From: JABFRJ01 sp031374735
GTDB taxonomy: Bacteria > Pseudomonadota > Alphaproteobacteria > Rhizobiales > Hyphomicrobiaceae
Length of the DNA: 64,000 bases
Direction: 5' to 3'
Assembly (NCBI GenBank): GCA_031374735.1
Contig: JANMGQ010000166.1
Coordinates: 14,043 to 78,042 of the forward strand
Shown here: in pieces, positions 49,371 to 58,418 of the stretch
Layout of the letters: every line of letters starts with the position of its first letter
Position numbering within the stretch: the first letter of the stretch is position 1
Program-made: the position numbers and the translations under genes
The notes under the pieces: generated by a model
Database searches by the model: none
Seen by the model: the letters and a program-made list of their open reading frames with translations, nothing else
Told to the model about the DNA's origin: nothing

Positions 49371-50576
49371 TCAAAAAAACGCCTGGATCCCCGTGATCGC
49401 CCGGCCGAGGATCAGCGCGTGCACGTCGTGCGTGCCCTCGTAGGTGTTCACCGTCTCGAGGTTCGCGGCGTGGCGCATGACGTGATATTCGGCCTGAATG
49501 CCATTGCCGCCGTGCATGTCGCGCGCGACGCGGGCAATATCCAAGGCCTTGCCGCAGTTGTTGCGCTTCATGATCGAGATCATCTCGGGGATCATGCGGC
49601 CCTCGTCGAACAGGCGGCCGACGCGCAGCGAGCCCTGTAGGCCGAGCGCGATTTCCGTCTGCATGTCGGCGAGTTTCTTTTGGATCAGCTGCGTGGCCGC
49701 CAGCGGCTTGCCGAACTGCTTGCGATCCAGCGTGTATTGACGCGCACGGCTCATGCATTCCTCAGCGGCACCCATGACGCCCCAGGAAATGCCATAGCGG
49801 GCACGGTTGAGGCAGCCAAACGGGCCAGCAAGCCCCTGCACATTCGGCAGAAGGTGATCCTCGGAAACGACGACGCCATCCATGACGATTTCGCCGGTGA
49901 TGGAGGCTCGGAGCGAGAGCTTGCCGCCGATCTTGGGCGCGGACAGGCCCTTCATGCCCTTTTCAAGTATAAAACCCTTGATGCCGCCGCCGTGGGCCTC
50001 ACTTTTCGACCAAACGACGAACACGTCGGCGATGGGCGCGTTCGAGATCCACATTTTGGAGCCGGTCAGGCGATAGCCGTCGGCGACCTTTTCAGCGCGC
50101 GTCTTCATGCCGGCCGGATCAGATCCGGCGTCCGGTTCCGTTAAGCCGAAGCAGCCGACCCACTCGCCGCTGCCAAGCTTCGGCAGATACTTCATGCGCT
50201 GCGCTTCGGTGCCGTAGGCGTGGATCGGGTACATCACCAGCGACGACTGCACGGAGTTCATCGAGCGATAGCCGCTGTCGACGCGTTCGATCTCGCGTGC
50301 GACGAGGCCGTAAGCCACGTAGTTCGCGCCCGCGCAGCCATATTTCTCGGGAATAGTCACGCCGAGCAAGCCAAGGGCGCCCATCTCGTTGAAGATCTCG
50401 CGATCCGTTTTCTCTTCCAGGTATGCCTTGGTCACACGCGGCAGCAGCTTTTCCTGCGCATAGGCCCGTGCGGTGTCGCGAATGGCGCGTTCGTCCTCCG
50501 ACAGCTGGTCGTCGAGCAGGAACGGGTCGTCCCACAGGAACGGAGCTTTCGCGCGGGCGGGGGCGGCATCTTGCAT
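49371..50576 (-). CDS. gcdH: acyl-CoA dehydrogenase, glutaryl-CoA dehydrogenase type
   Basis: 401 residues, complete. The FAD-binding and substrate motifs fit the acyl-CoA dehydrogenase fold (FGLTEPDAGSDPAGMKTRAE; YTLDRKQFGKPLAATQLIQK; ARDMHGGNGIQAEYHVMRH). The C-terminal TYEGTHDVHALILGRAITG with the catalytic Glu is the form typical of glutaryl-CoA dehydrogenase, which oxidises and decarboxylates glutaryl-CoA to crotonyl-CoA in lysine, tryptophan and glutarate catabolism. Monocistronic. The extension upstream of ATG at 50,576 was rejected. Confidence 0.9.
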   Translation of the reverse strand: MQDAAPARAKAPFLWDDPFLLDDQLSEDERAIRDTARAYAQEKLLPRVTKAYLEEKTDREIFNEMGALGLLGVTIPEKYGCAGANYVAYGLVAREIERVDSGYRSMNSVQSSLVMYPIHAYGTEAQRMKYLPKLGSGEWVGCFGLTEPDAGSDPAGMKTRAEKVADGYRLTGSKMWISNAPIADVFVVWSKSEAHGGGIKGFILEKGMKGLSAPKIGGKLSLRASITGEIVMDGVVVSEDHLLPNVQGLAGPFGCLNRARYGISWGVMGAAEECMSRARQYTLDRKQFGKPLAATQLIQKKLADMQTEIALGLQGSLRVGRLFDEGRMIPEMISIMKRNNCGKALDIARVARDMHGGNGIQAEYHVMRHAANLETVNTYEGTHDVHALILGRAITGIQAFF

Positions 50577-50728
50577 GGGAGGGCGTCCTGGGTGGGCGAT
50601 GCTCGGACTATAGCATTCGTGGAGCGTGGGCCAAGGTCGCCGAGACACAGGACATACTTTCGATCATCATTGTTGGCGTCACGCTTTGCGTGCGGGGCAC
50701 GACGGTTGGCACCCATGCCAATCTGAAA

Positions 50729-51517
50729 TCAGAACGTGATGCCGCCCTTGACTTTGAGGGTCGTGTCCTGCGTGCCGGACGTCATGCCGAATAGAACGCC
50801 TGTTTCAAACTTGAACTTCGGCCCGTCGGCGCCGTCTCTACCCTTGGCGTCTTTCAGGCCAGCCGAGGGTTTGGGGGCGATATCGCGCTCGAAGTACACC
50901 ACAGGGCCAATGCGATGCTCTTGCAACTCAGATCCAAGCCCGCTGCCCAGGTTCTTGATCTGGCCGAAGCTTTCGATGCCAACCGCAAAGCCCTCGCGCA
51001 CCTCGTGCTTGAACTGCCAGCCATAGGCGAGCGCGATGCCGTCTTCCTTGTTGCGGCCAAAGGTCTGCGCCAGGAACGGGTTTAGCGTGAGCGCTGTCTT
51101 GTCGGTGCCGAATTGGACGACTGGGCCGAAGGTCACCGTGTTGGTCTGGTCGGTGGCAACCGCAACATCGACACCCGTGTACCACGCCAGTCCAAAGCCG
51201 CCCTCAGTCTTGCGCAGCATGAACAGATGCTCCGTGCCGACGGTTGCTGCGCGGAAGCTTTCACCGATCGGCTGATCGAGATTGGTCTTGAGGCCGGCGG
51301 ACCACCAGTTGGTCAGGCCGCGACTGATGCCCACTTCCCAGCTGTGGCGCAGCAGCTCGGCGTTCTCTGGATAGCCGCGGAAAAACGACGAGTTCACGGA
51401 AAACTCTGTCTCACCTTTGGTCACTTCTGGCGATTTGACGTCAAATGTGCCGGCCGACACGCCCGTAGTCGACGACATCGCGACCGCAAGCACAGCAACC
51501 GAGAGACGAATCGACAT
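50729..51517 (-). CDS. exported beta-rich protein, possible outer-membrane component
   Basis: 262 residues with a signal peptide (about 1-22). The mature part shows repeating amphipathic beta strands (EVGISRGLTNWWSAGLKTNL; TFGPVVQFGTDKTALTLNPF; IALAYGWQFKHEV) and ends in a strand with a terminal Phe (TTLKVKGGITF), as in outer-membrane beta-barrels. No named family recognised. Monocistronic. Confidence 0.75.
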   Translation of the reverse strand: MSIRLSVAVLAVAMSSTTGVSAGTFDVKSPEVTKGETEFSVNSSFFRGYPENAELLRHSWEVGISRGLTNWWSAGLKTNLDQPIGESFRAATVGTEHLFMLRKTEGGFGLAWYTGVDVAVATDQTNTVTFGPVVQFGTDKTALTLNPFLAQTFGRNKEDGIALAYGWQFKHEVREGFAVGIESFGQIKNLGSGLGSELQEHRIGPVVYFERDIAPKPSAGLKDAKGRDGADGPKFKFETGVLFGMTSGTQDTTLKVKGGITF

Positions 51518-51662
51518 GGAGCAGCCCTCAGAATGGTTTGGTCTGTGGACCACAGAGTCATCGGGACCGTCTATTGTCCCTTGTCAAAGTGAGCCACTGT
51601 GTGGCGGATCAGTAACAATGGTGCGGCGCGGCGGCTTGCAGCGCCAAAGCCTGTCTGCACGC

Positions 51663-51693
51663 AAAAAAAGAGCCGCTCAAATTCATGAGCGGC
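51663..51693 (-). terminator. intrinsic terminator
   Basis: Read on the minus strand: stem GCCGCTCA / TGAGCGGC (51,693-51,686 with 51,679-51,672), loop TGAATT-type, then CTCTTTTTTT. It terminates the candidate small RNA and any read-through from dinB. Confidence 0.85.
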
Positions 51694-51758
51694 CCAAGTC
51701 TAGGGAGGAAACGCCCAAGAAGGGCATGCCGCTGATCACGCAAGCGCAACCAGCAACA
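51663..51758 (-). ncRNA. candidate CCUCC-motif small RNA
   Basis: On the minus strand a promoter-like pair (TTGCAA 51,792-51,787, 16-nt spacer, TTATGT 51,770-51,765) is followed by about 95 nt ending in an intrinsic terminator. The RNA has a small hairpin (GCCC-TTCTT-GGGC), an unpaired GTTTCCTCCCTAGACTT stretch with the anti-Shine-Dalgarno CCUCC, and the terminator stem. This layout resembles the CCUCC-motif (cuckoo-type) trans-acting small RNAs of alphaproteobacteria. The assignment rests on layout only. Confidence 0.55.
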
Positions 51759-51836
51759 CCCAGAACATAAGTGTGCACCGCACCAATTGCAAGTCTCTTT
51801 TTGCATTGCAGCAAAGACCTGAGCGCATACGCCGGT

Positions 51837-53015
51837 TCAAAGAGCGCCCGAGAACAGATCTGGCGGATCAGCTGCGTCCGCGCCGACGATGTCGGCGACG
51901 CCGATGCCGATCAGCCGGTAGGCCGTGCCATCGGCGGCGCGCCGCAGCAGGGCTTCGCCGGCTGTGGCGATGAGGTCGGCGCGCTGGGTCGCGGTCTTGA
52001 GCTGGGTGTTTCGGGTCAGCGTGCGGAAGTCGTGCGTCTTGAGCTTCAACACCACCGTGCTGCCGGCGAGCCCTGACCGCTTCAGCCGCGTTTCCACCTG
52101 CGTGGCGAGATCGTGCAGCTCAGCCAGCAACTCGTCAAAGCGGGCCGTATCGCGCCGGAACGTGTTCTCGGCCGAGACACTTTTTGTCGGCCGGTCCGGC
52201 GTCACACGGCGGGGATCGTCGCCGTTGACAAAGTCATGCAGTCGCTCGCCAAACCGGCCGAAGCGCGCCGCCAGATCGCGTTGCGTCAGCCCCTGCAGAT
52301 CCGACACCAGCTCGAAGCCGGCCGCGATCATGCGCTCGGCCGTTGCTTTGCCGACGCCGTGAATCTTCCCGACCGGCAAGCCCGCCAGAAAATCGCGCGC
52401 CTCGGCGCGTCCGATGGCCGAATAGCCGCGCGGCTTCTGCAGATCCGAGGCGAGCTTGCCCAAAAACTTGTTGTACGACAGCCCAACCGAGATGGTGATG
52501 CCAACCTCCTGCTCCACGCGCCGCGCGGCCCGTGCCAGCGATTGGGCCGGCAGATCGCGCGCCTGATGATGCTCCGGCGTGAGGTCGATGTAGGCCTCGT
52601 CCATTGACACCGGCTCGAGCCGATCCGAGATGTCGTTGAGGATCGCGCGGATCTCGCGGCTGACGACCTTGTATTTGGCCATGTTCGGCTGGATCACTAC
52701 GGCATGCGGACACAACGCCAGGGCCTTGAACATCGGCATAGCCGAGCGCGGGCCATAGGTGCGCGCAATGTAGCAGCACGTGGTAACGACGCCGCGCCCG
52801 CCGGCATGCCCGACAATGACGGGCTTGTCGTTCAGCGATGGATCGTCGCGCTTTTCGACTGAGGCGTAGAACGCATCACAATCGACGTGGGCGATGTTGA
52901 GGGTGTCGAGTTCTTCGTGCTGGGCGATGCGCGTCGAGCCGCAATCGGCGCAGACCTTGGCGGCCGCACGCTCGCGGTCATGAAGGGCTGCGCAATCGCG
53001 GCACAGTGTCAGCAT
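51837..53015 (-). CDS. dinB: DNA polymerase IV with N-terminal Cys cluster
   Basis: 392 residues. The Y-family palm has HVDCDAFYASVEKRDDP and the second catalytic motif SMDEAYIDLT. The little-finger region and a C-terminal PPDLF that could bind the beta clamp follow. About 38 extra N-terminal residues contain C5, C8, C22, C25 (LCRDCAALH, VCADCGST), a likely zinc ribbon seen in a subset of alphaproteobacterial DinB proteins. The polymerase performs translesion synthesis. A perfect palindrome lies 12 bp upstream of the start. Confidence 0.93.
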   Translation of the reverse strand: MLTLCRDCAALHDRERAAAKVCADCGSTRIAQHEELDTLNIAHVDCDAFYASVEKRDDPSLNDKPVIVGHAGGRGVVTTCCYIARTYGPRSAMPMFKALALCPHAVVIQPNMAKYKVVSREIRAILNDISDRLEPVSMDEAYIDLTPEHHQARDLPAQSLARAARRVEQEVGITISVGLSYNKFLGKLASDLQKPRGYSAIGRAEARDFLAGLPVGKIHGVGKATAERMIAAGFELVSDLQGLTQRDLAARFGRFGERLHDFVNGDDPRRVTPDRPTKSVSAENTFRRDTARFDELLAELHDLATQVETRLKRSGLAGSTVVLKLKTHDFRTLTRNTQLKTATQRADLIATAGEALLRRAADGTAYRLIGIGVADIVGADAADPPDLFSGAL

Positions 53016-53027
53016 CGAGAGCCTATT

Positions 53028-53120
53028 GGTGTCTGACCTCGGTCAGACACCAAATAGCAGATTTTTAGGCAAAGAGTGCTGCGACACGGGTGGTCTGGTG
53101 TCTGACCGAGGTCAGACACC
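53028..53120. repeat. second pair of GGTGTCTGACC palindromes
   Basis: Palindromes at 53,028-53,051 and 53,097-53,120, 45 bp apart, same arms as at 47,687. The second overlaps the rhomboid gene so that its last codons are Gly-Val-stop (GGT GTC TGA). They lie between dinB and the rhomboid gene. Confidence 0.9.
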
Positions 53121-54737
53121 AACGGAGCGCCGCTGCGGCGAAAGCGTAAAGATCAAACTCAGCACGAAGCCGATGCCGAAACCGACCGCGTGTGCGGAGA
53201 AGCTGATGTTTGGCACCGCAAACGTGATCACAAGGTTGATCGCGAGCACCACGAGGATGTTGACGAGACGCGACAGGTGGGCTGGATCGCGCGTGCGCAA
53301 ATACAGCAATCCCGCATGCGCCGTTATGGCGCCGAACAGCCCGTAGATCGCGCCTGACGCGCCGACGAGCACAGCCACTGGCGTGATGCCGGCCCACATG
53401 AGCCACAGCACGCCGGCGCTCGCGCCGATGCCGCTCAGCACATACACAACCAGCATGCGCCACGAGCCCGCAAGGTCTTCGTAGTCAACACCGAGACTCC
53501 AGAGCGCGAGCATGTTGACGGCGAGGTGGATGGGATCGCCGTGCAGCAAAGTGGACGTTACGATCCGCCACCATTCGCCACGCTGGATGACGTATTCGGG
53601 CCACAAACCACCGATGCGAATAAGTGAGCCGACACTTTGCGCATTGCCCGCATACATCTGCACGCTATAGCCGACGCAGCACGCGACGATGAAGAACCAT
53701 GTCACCGGATAGCGCACGAGCGCGCTCGACTCGCGGGCCGCTGCGCGCGGGATCTGCGGCACCGAACCGCCACTTACGTCGACGCCGGCATCGGATGCGC
53801 CGGTCGCCCCAGGCAGCGCCGGCACGCGTTGTTCCAGGGCCGCGACCGTTGCGCGGCTGACACCCGACATATGCCGGGCGTTCTGCTCGAACGGGCGGAT
53901 CAGGGCGCGCTGAGCGGCAGCCTTGACGCGTGGCAACTGCGCCGACTGCGCCAGTTGTTCAAGCGCGCCACGCCCTTTACCTGTCACGTTGCCCGCTGCC
54001 AGATCGGCAATCGCCGCCCAGTAGGTTTTGGTATCGAGATCGAGCGTCGACAGGCGCGTTTCCAAGAGATTGCGCACGGCTTCGAAGCGGCCCGAGAACG
54101 CCAGGGTAAACAGCACCGGCAGCGTGTGGGTTGTTGTCGCCATGCGTCCGCCCGTTGCACGCATCAGGGCATCGACCATGTCGTCGAGCTGGCCGAGTTC
54201 GCCAAGCGCCCGCACTTCGGCCGTCGCCACTTCGGCATTGCGCGATGGAACCGCGCGGGCGTGCCGCAGCGCGGCCGACCAATCGCCCCGCTCAATGGCA
54301 CCGTGGAGTTCGACATAGGTGCGCGCTGCTGGTCCTTGTTTTTCAGCCAGATCCGCCATCGCCGATGTGTCGCCGGCCGCGCTGCGCGCCAGCGCCGATA
54401 GGATGTCCGCGTTCCGCCGCTGCGCCTCGCTTGGGTGCAGGAACGCTGCGACCTTGGCGAAACGCGAGGCCTTCGCAACATCGCCGGCCATATGCGCCTG
54501 CATGGCCTGCCGACCAAGCCAAACGGGCGCTGCCACCAGCGCTCCAAACAACAGGCCGATGATCCAGCCGCTCCACTCCGGGTAGAACACGACCAGTAGG
54601 ATCCCGATAACCGCGATCGCAGCGTTGACGATGACCCAGGGCTGATAGCCCTCCGGTTTCATGACTAGGCCCTGCGCCACCACGACGGCCGAAATGGCGA
54701 TCAGGTTCACGGCAAGAAAAAACTGCAAGTCCATCAT
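53112..54737 (-). CDS. rhomboid-family intramembrane protease
   Basis: 541 residues from ATG at 54,737 (TTG at 54,767 is the alternative). The N-terminus has three hydrophobic segments, followed by a long soluble helical-repeat region (about residues 90-330, TPR-like). A C-terminal rhomboid domain follows: LLHGDPIHLAVNMLALWSLG, catalytic Ser in GASGAIYGLFGA, and catalytic His in FSAHAVGFGIGF. An N-terminal helical-repeat domain on a rhomboid is less common. Substrate unknown. Overlaps a palindrome at its 3' end. Confidence 0.88.
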   Translation of the reverse strand: MMDLQFFLAVNLIAISAVVVAQGLVMKPEGYQPWVIVNAAIAVIGILLVVFYPEWSGWIIGLLFGALVAAPVWLGRQAMQAHMAGDVAKASRFAKVAAFLHPSEAQRRNADILSALARSAAGDTSAMADLAEKQGPAARTYVELHGAIERGDWSAALRHARAVPSRNAEVATAEVRALGELGQLDDMVDALMRATGGRMATTTHTLPVLFTLAFSGRFEAVRNLLETRLSTLDLDTKTYWAAIADLAAGNVTGKGRGALEQLAQSAQLPRVKAAAQRALIRPFEQNARHMSGVSRATVAALEQRVPALPGATGASDAGVDVSGGSVPQIPRAAARESSALVRYPVTWFFIVACCVGYSVQMYAGNAQSVGSLIRIGGLWPEYVIQRGEWWRIVTSTLLHGDPIHLAVNMLALWSLGVDYEDLAGSWRMLVVYVLSGIGASAGVLWLMWAGITPVAVLVGASGAIYGLFGAITAHAGLLYLRTRDPAHLSRLVNILVVLAINLVITFAVPNISFSAHAVGFGIGFVLSLIFTLSPQRRSVGV

Positions 54738-54854
54738 GCGGCGCTCTCGGGGCGTCTTTTTGGGCAACTGTCAGAGGCATCGTCGATCCAAGGCTGGTAG
54801 CATGAAAAGCTGTGTTTGTGTTGGAGGCAGCTTCTGATTTTGCGCCAACCGAAG

Positions 54855-55244
54855 TCAGGTGAGAAGACCGACACTGGCCAAGATGAGGATGATAAATGTG
54901 AGACCGAGGCCGCTGTACATGGCAATGCGCATCGACGGCCGCCGGACCCTGGCTTTACCAGGCATCTCTGCGGGGTAGACGACCTCAAGCTCGGTTCCCA
55001 CCGCCGGACGAGGTGCCGGGCGTCCCAGGGTATCTGTAAACTCGACGGTTTGACCGTCATGGGTCTTGAACCGAACCATGGCCGAAAAATACTCCGACCC
55101 GTCGCTCGTATCTCGGCGGTGATCAAAGACCGTGCCGCGCACCCTGTGGCGTGCCTGTCGCAAGAACTCCCAGTCTTCGAGGATCAAGACGGCAAGGACA
55201 AACACAATCAGACCAATTGCGATCACGAAGAAAAATGCTGCCAT
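54855..55244 (-). CDS. DUF3592 membrane protein
   Basis: 129 residues: an N-terminal membrane helix (FFFVIAIGLIVFVLAVLIL), a central beta domain of about 70 residues (RGTVFDHRR ... MVRFKTHDGQTVEFTD ... GTELEVVYPAEMP), and a C-terminal helix (IAMYSGLGLTFIILILASVG). This is the usual DUF3592 layout. Function unknown. It precedes nothing in frame and lies 33 bp beyond mutS, in the same orientation. Confidence 0.78.
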   Translation of the reverse strand: MAAFFFVIAIGLIVFVLAVLILEDWEFLRQARHRVRGTVFDHRRDTSDGSEYFSAMVRFKTHDGQTVEFTDTLGRPAPRPAVGTELEVVYPAEMPGKARVRRPSMRIAMYSGLGLTFIILILASVGLLT

Positions 55245-55277
55245 GATGCAAGTGTCCCTCCGCGCGCGTCGTGCCCG

Positions 55278-58079
55278 TCAGCGCGCGTCCTGCGCCTTCT
55301 TCACCAGTGCCTTCAGCCGGTAGAGCGCATCCAACGCCGCCTTCGGCGTGAGGTCGTCTGGGTTGATCTTGGCCAACGCCTCATCGAGCGGGCTCGGCTT
55401 CGTCGCCAAGGCCGGCACCACGCCCTTCGGGCGAGAGGCCGCAAACAGTGGGAGATCATCCAGCGCCGCTGCGCTCGCCGTCTTGCTGTCGGAGGACTCG
55501 AGCAGACGCAACACTTCGCCCGCCCGCGCAATGACAGGCGCAGGCAGGCCCGCGAGCTTTGCCACCTGGATGCCGTAGGATCGGTCGGCCGCGCCCGCCT
55601 TGACCTTGTGCAGGAACACGATGGTGTCCTGCCATTCCTTGACGTCGATGGTGACGTTCGAGACATCCGGCAGCTTGCCGGCCAGCGCCGTGATCTCGTG
55701 ATAGTGCGTGGCAAACAGCGTCCGGCATTTGGCGGCAGAGTTCAGGTATTCGACCGTTGCCCAGGCGATGGCGAGGCCGTCGAAGGTCGCGGTACCCCGA
55801 CCGATCTCATCGAGGATGACCAGCGAGCGCTCCGTCGCCTGGTTGAGAATGCCCGCCGTCTCGACCATCTCGACCATGAACGTTGAACGCCCGCGCGCGA
55901 GATCATCGGCGGCACCCACACGTGAAAACAACCGATCCACCAGACCGATCTCTGCCGAGCGCGCCGGCACGAACGCGCCCATCTGCGCCAGTACGGTGAT
56001 GAGCGCGTTCTGGCGCAAGAACGTCGATTTGCCCGCCATGTTCGGCCCCGTGACGAGCCACAGGCGACCACTTGCGCTTTCGTCGAAACCATTGCCGCGC
56101 TTTTCCTTCGGCGCGCTGCGGCCAAGCACGCAATCGTTCTCGATGAAGGGGCCTTTGCGTTCCGCCTTCAGAGCCTGTTCGACCACAGGATGCCGCCCGC
56201 CATCAATGACGAAAGCAGTGCTCTCGTCGAGCAATGGGCGGACATACGATTGCTCGCGCGCGATCTCGGCGAGCCCTTGCGTGCAATCAATTTCGGCTAG
56301 GGCACCGGCCAGCGAGCCGAGGATGTTCTCGCATTTGGCGATCGCCTCGGCCAGCTGATTGAATACGTCCTGTTCAAGCCCGATGGCGCGCTCACCGGCC
56401 GTCGAAATGCGGCCTTCGATTTCGACCAGCTCTTCCGTCGTGAAGCGCACAGCCGAGACCATGGTTTGCCGATGCTTGAAGGTATCCGACAGCGGGGCTG
56501 ACAGCATCGGTTTCGCGGTGTTGGCAGTCACTTCGATGTAGTAGCCGAGGATGTTGTTGTGGCGCACCTTCAGTGTTTTGACACCGGTCTGCTCGACGTA
56601 TTTCGCTTCCAGCGCCGCCATCACCTGACGCGAATCCTCGCGCAGCCGTCGCGCCATATCGAGGTCGGCGGAATAGCCCTCGCGCACGAACCCGCCATCG
56701 CGCCGAAACGGCGGCGGCTCGTCCACCAGCGCTTCCCCAAGCCGACGGTGCAGATCGAGCCCCTCCGGTGTCAGGCGCTTGGCGATCTCATCAAGGTAAC
56801 GCGGCAGGCCGATGTCTTTGGACTTGGCCGTCAGCAGTTTCGCGCACTTCTTGGCGGCCGCCAGCGCATCGCGCACGGCCGAGAGATCGCGCGGCCCGCC
56901 ACGCTGGAACGCCAGTCGCGACATGGCACGCGCCAGGTCCGGCGAGCGGCGCAGGCTGTCGCGCAGGTCATCGCGCAGCGGGTCTTCGTCGACGAGATAG
57001 CCGACCGCATCGAGCCGGCCCGAGATGATGCCGAGATCGCGCAGCGGCGAGCCGAGCCGTCCCGCCAACTCGCGCGCGCCCGGCCCCGTCACCGTGCGAT
57101 CGATGGCGCCGAACAAACTCGACGCTTTCTCGCCTGATGTCGAACGCAGCAACTCCAGACTCGTCCGCGTCGCGGCATCGATGACCATAATGGCGCTGGC
57201 GCCGGTTTTCTTTGGCGCGCGCAGCATCGGACGTTTGCCGAGTTGGGTCAGTTCCACATACTTCAGCAGCGCGCCGATGGCGGCGAGTTCAGCGCGCGAG
57301 AATGTGCCGAAGCCTGCGAGATCCGTGACGCCGAGTTGTGCCTTCAATAGCCGGTCACCAGCCATGGCGTCGAACGAGGCACCGGCAACAGGCGTTGCCG
57401 CCCCGCCCGCCTGCACGATGAAGCCGCGCACGCCTTCGGCCGCGATCGTCGTGTCGGTCGCCAGCACTTCGCCAGGTGCAAGCCGCACGAGTTCGCCCGG
57501 CAGATCCCCGGCCGCGATCTCGCCGACTTCGAACTCACCTGTCGAGATATCGAGCGAGGCCAGCGCGTAGGGCGCCGCAGCTTCGGCCTCCCCCGCCTCG
57601 GTGCGATAGAGCGCCGTCAGATAGTTGCGCGCCTTGGCGTCGAGCAGTGTCTCTTCTGTCAACGTCCCCGGCGTAACGAGCCGCACGACATCGCGACGCA
57701 CGATCGATTTGCCACCGCGCTTGCGCGCCTCCGCGGGGTCCTCAAGCTGTTCGCACACGGCGACGCGAAACCCCTTGCGGATCAGCCGCTGCAGGTATTC
57801 GTCCGCCCGCACAACGGGGACGCCGCACATGGGGATGTCTTCGCCCAAGTGCTTGCCGCGCTTGGTCAGCGTGATCGAGAGCGCCTCCGCGACGACGACG
57901 GCGTCGTTGAAGAACAGCTCGTAGAAATCCCCCATGCGATACCAGAGCACGCAATCGGGGTTGGCGGCCTTGATCTCCAGGAACTGCGCCATGGACGGCG
58001 TCACGTGTGACGCCGCCGCGTCGCTTGCGACGGTTTGCGAGGGATCGGCAGCAACAGGTTTTGCGGCGGTGCGCGACAT
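55278..58079 (-). CDS. mutS: DNA mismatch repair protein MutS
   Basis: 933 residues, full length with an N-terminal extension of about 30 residues. The mismatch-recognition domain opens with MAQFLEIKAANPDCVLWYRM then GDFYELFFNDAV (Phe-x-Glu). The ATPase has Walker A VTGPNMAGKSTFLRQ, Walker B SLVILDEIGRGTATFDG and the signature FMVEMVETAGIL. MutS recognises mismatches and recruits MutL. Core chromosomal gene; the reading frame is intact. Confidence 0.96.
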   Translation of the reverse strand: MSRTAAKPVAADPSQTVASDAAASHVTPSMAQFLEIKAANPDCVLWYRMGDFYELFFNDAVVVAEALSITLTKRGKHLGEDIPMCGVPVVRADEYLQRLIRKGFRVAVCEQLEDPAEARKRGGKSIVRRDVVRLVTPGTLTEETLLDAKARNYLTALYRTEAGEAEAAAPYALASLDISTGEFEVGEIAAGDLPGELVRLAPGEVLATDTTIAAEGVRGFIVQAGGAATPVAGASFDAMAGDRLLKAQLGVTDLAGFGTFSRAELAAIGALLKYVELTQLGKRPMLRAPKKTGASAIMVIDAATRTSLELLRSTSGEKASSLFGAIDRTVTGPGARELAGRLGSPLRDLGIISGRLDAVGYLVDEDPLRDDLRDSLRRSPDLARAMSRLAFQRGGPRDLSAVRDALAAAKKCAKLLTAKSKDIGLPRYLDEIAKRLTPEGLDLHRRLGEALVDEPPPFRRDGGFVREGYSADLDMARRLREDSRQVMAALEAKYVEQTGVKTLKVRHNNILGYYIEVTANTAKPMLSAPLSDTFKHRQTMVSAVRFTTEELVEIEGRISTAGERAIGLEQDVFNQLAEAIAKCENILGSLAGALAEIDCTQGLAEIAREQSYVRPLLDESTAFVIDGGRHPVVEQALKAERKGPFIENDCVLGRSAPKEKRGNGFDESASGRLWLVTGPNMAGKSTFLRQNALITVLAQMGAFVPARSAEIGLVDRLFSRVGAADDLARGRSTFMVEMVETAGILNQATERSLVILDEIGRGTATFDGLAIAWATVEYLNSAAKCRTLFATHYHEITALAGKLPDVSNVTIDVKEWQDTIVFLHKVKAGAADRSYGIQVAKLAGLPAPVIARAGEVLRLLESSDSKTASAAALDDLPLFAASRPKGVVPALATKPSPLDEALAKINPDDLTPKAALDALYRLKALVKKAQDAR

Positions 58080-58418
58080 GTGAGTCCGATGGCCAGGAGA
58101 AGCAATCGCATAGCGCGATCAGGTCTCCACTGTCACGGCCGTGTCAGAAGGCGGCTTGGCAAACTGCCCGCGGTTGCCCGCCACACCCGTGAGCCCGAAT
58201 GCAATCCTAAGCTATATAACGTGGTAGAAGAATCCTTAGATTGATTCTCATCATCACGGCAAACCAACCCGACAAATTGTTCCGCAACCAACGTGATGTG
58301 GTTTTGTACAAAATTTATCTTTTGTTTTTCAAAGATGAGACAAATTGGCGCGTAGGGTACGCACCTCCTGCGTGCTTTTTATCGGCACAAGCATAATTCT
58401 GCGCGCAGGAACTGGCGG
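58080..58418. other. intergenic region between mutS and an SDR gene
   Basis: 339 bp, AT-rich in its right half. It should contain the mutS promoter (minus) and the SDR operon promoter (plus). A GGAAC motif with a CGTG 16 nt later on the minus strand (near 58,260-58,285) only partly fits an EcfG promoter. No gene seen. Confidence 0.4.

Noticed and set aside
51740..51771. ten-codon ORF MFWVLLVALA before the small RNA
   Set aside because: Its ATG overlaps the proposed -10 box and its length is at chance level.
58255..58290. EcfG-type (GGAAC-N-CGTT) promoter before mutS
   Set aside because: GGAAC is present but the second box reads CGTG at 16 nt; too weak to annotate.
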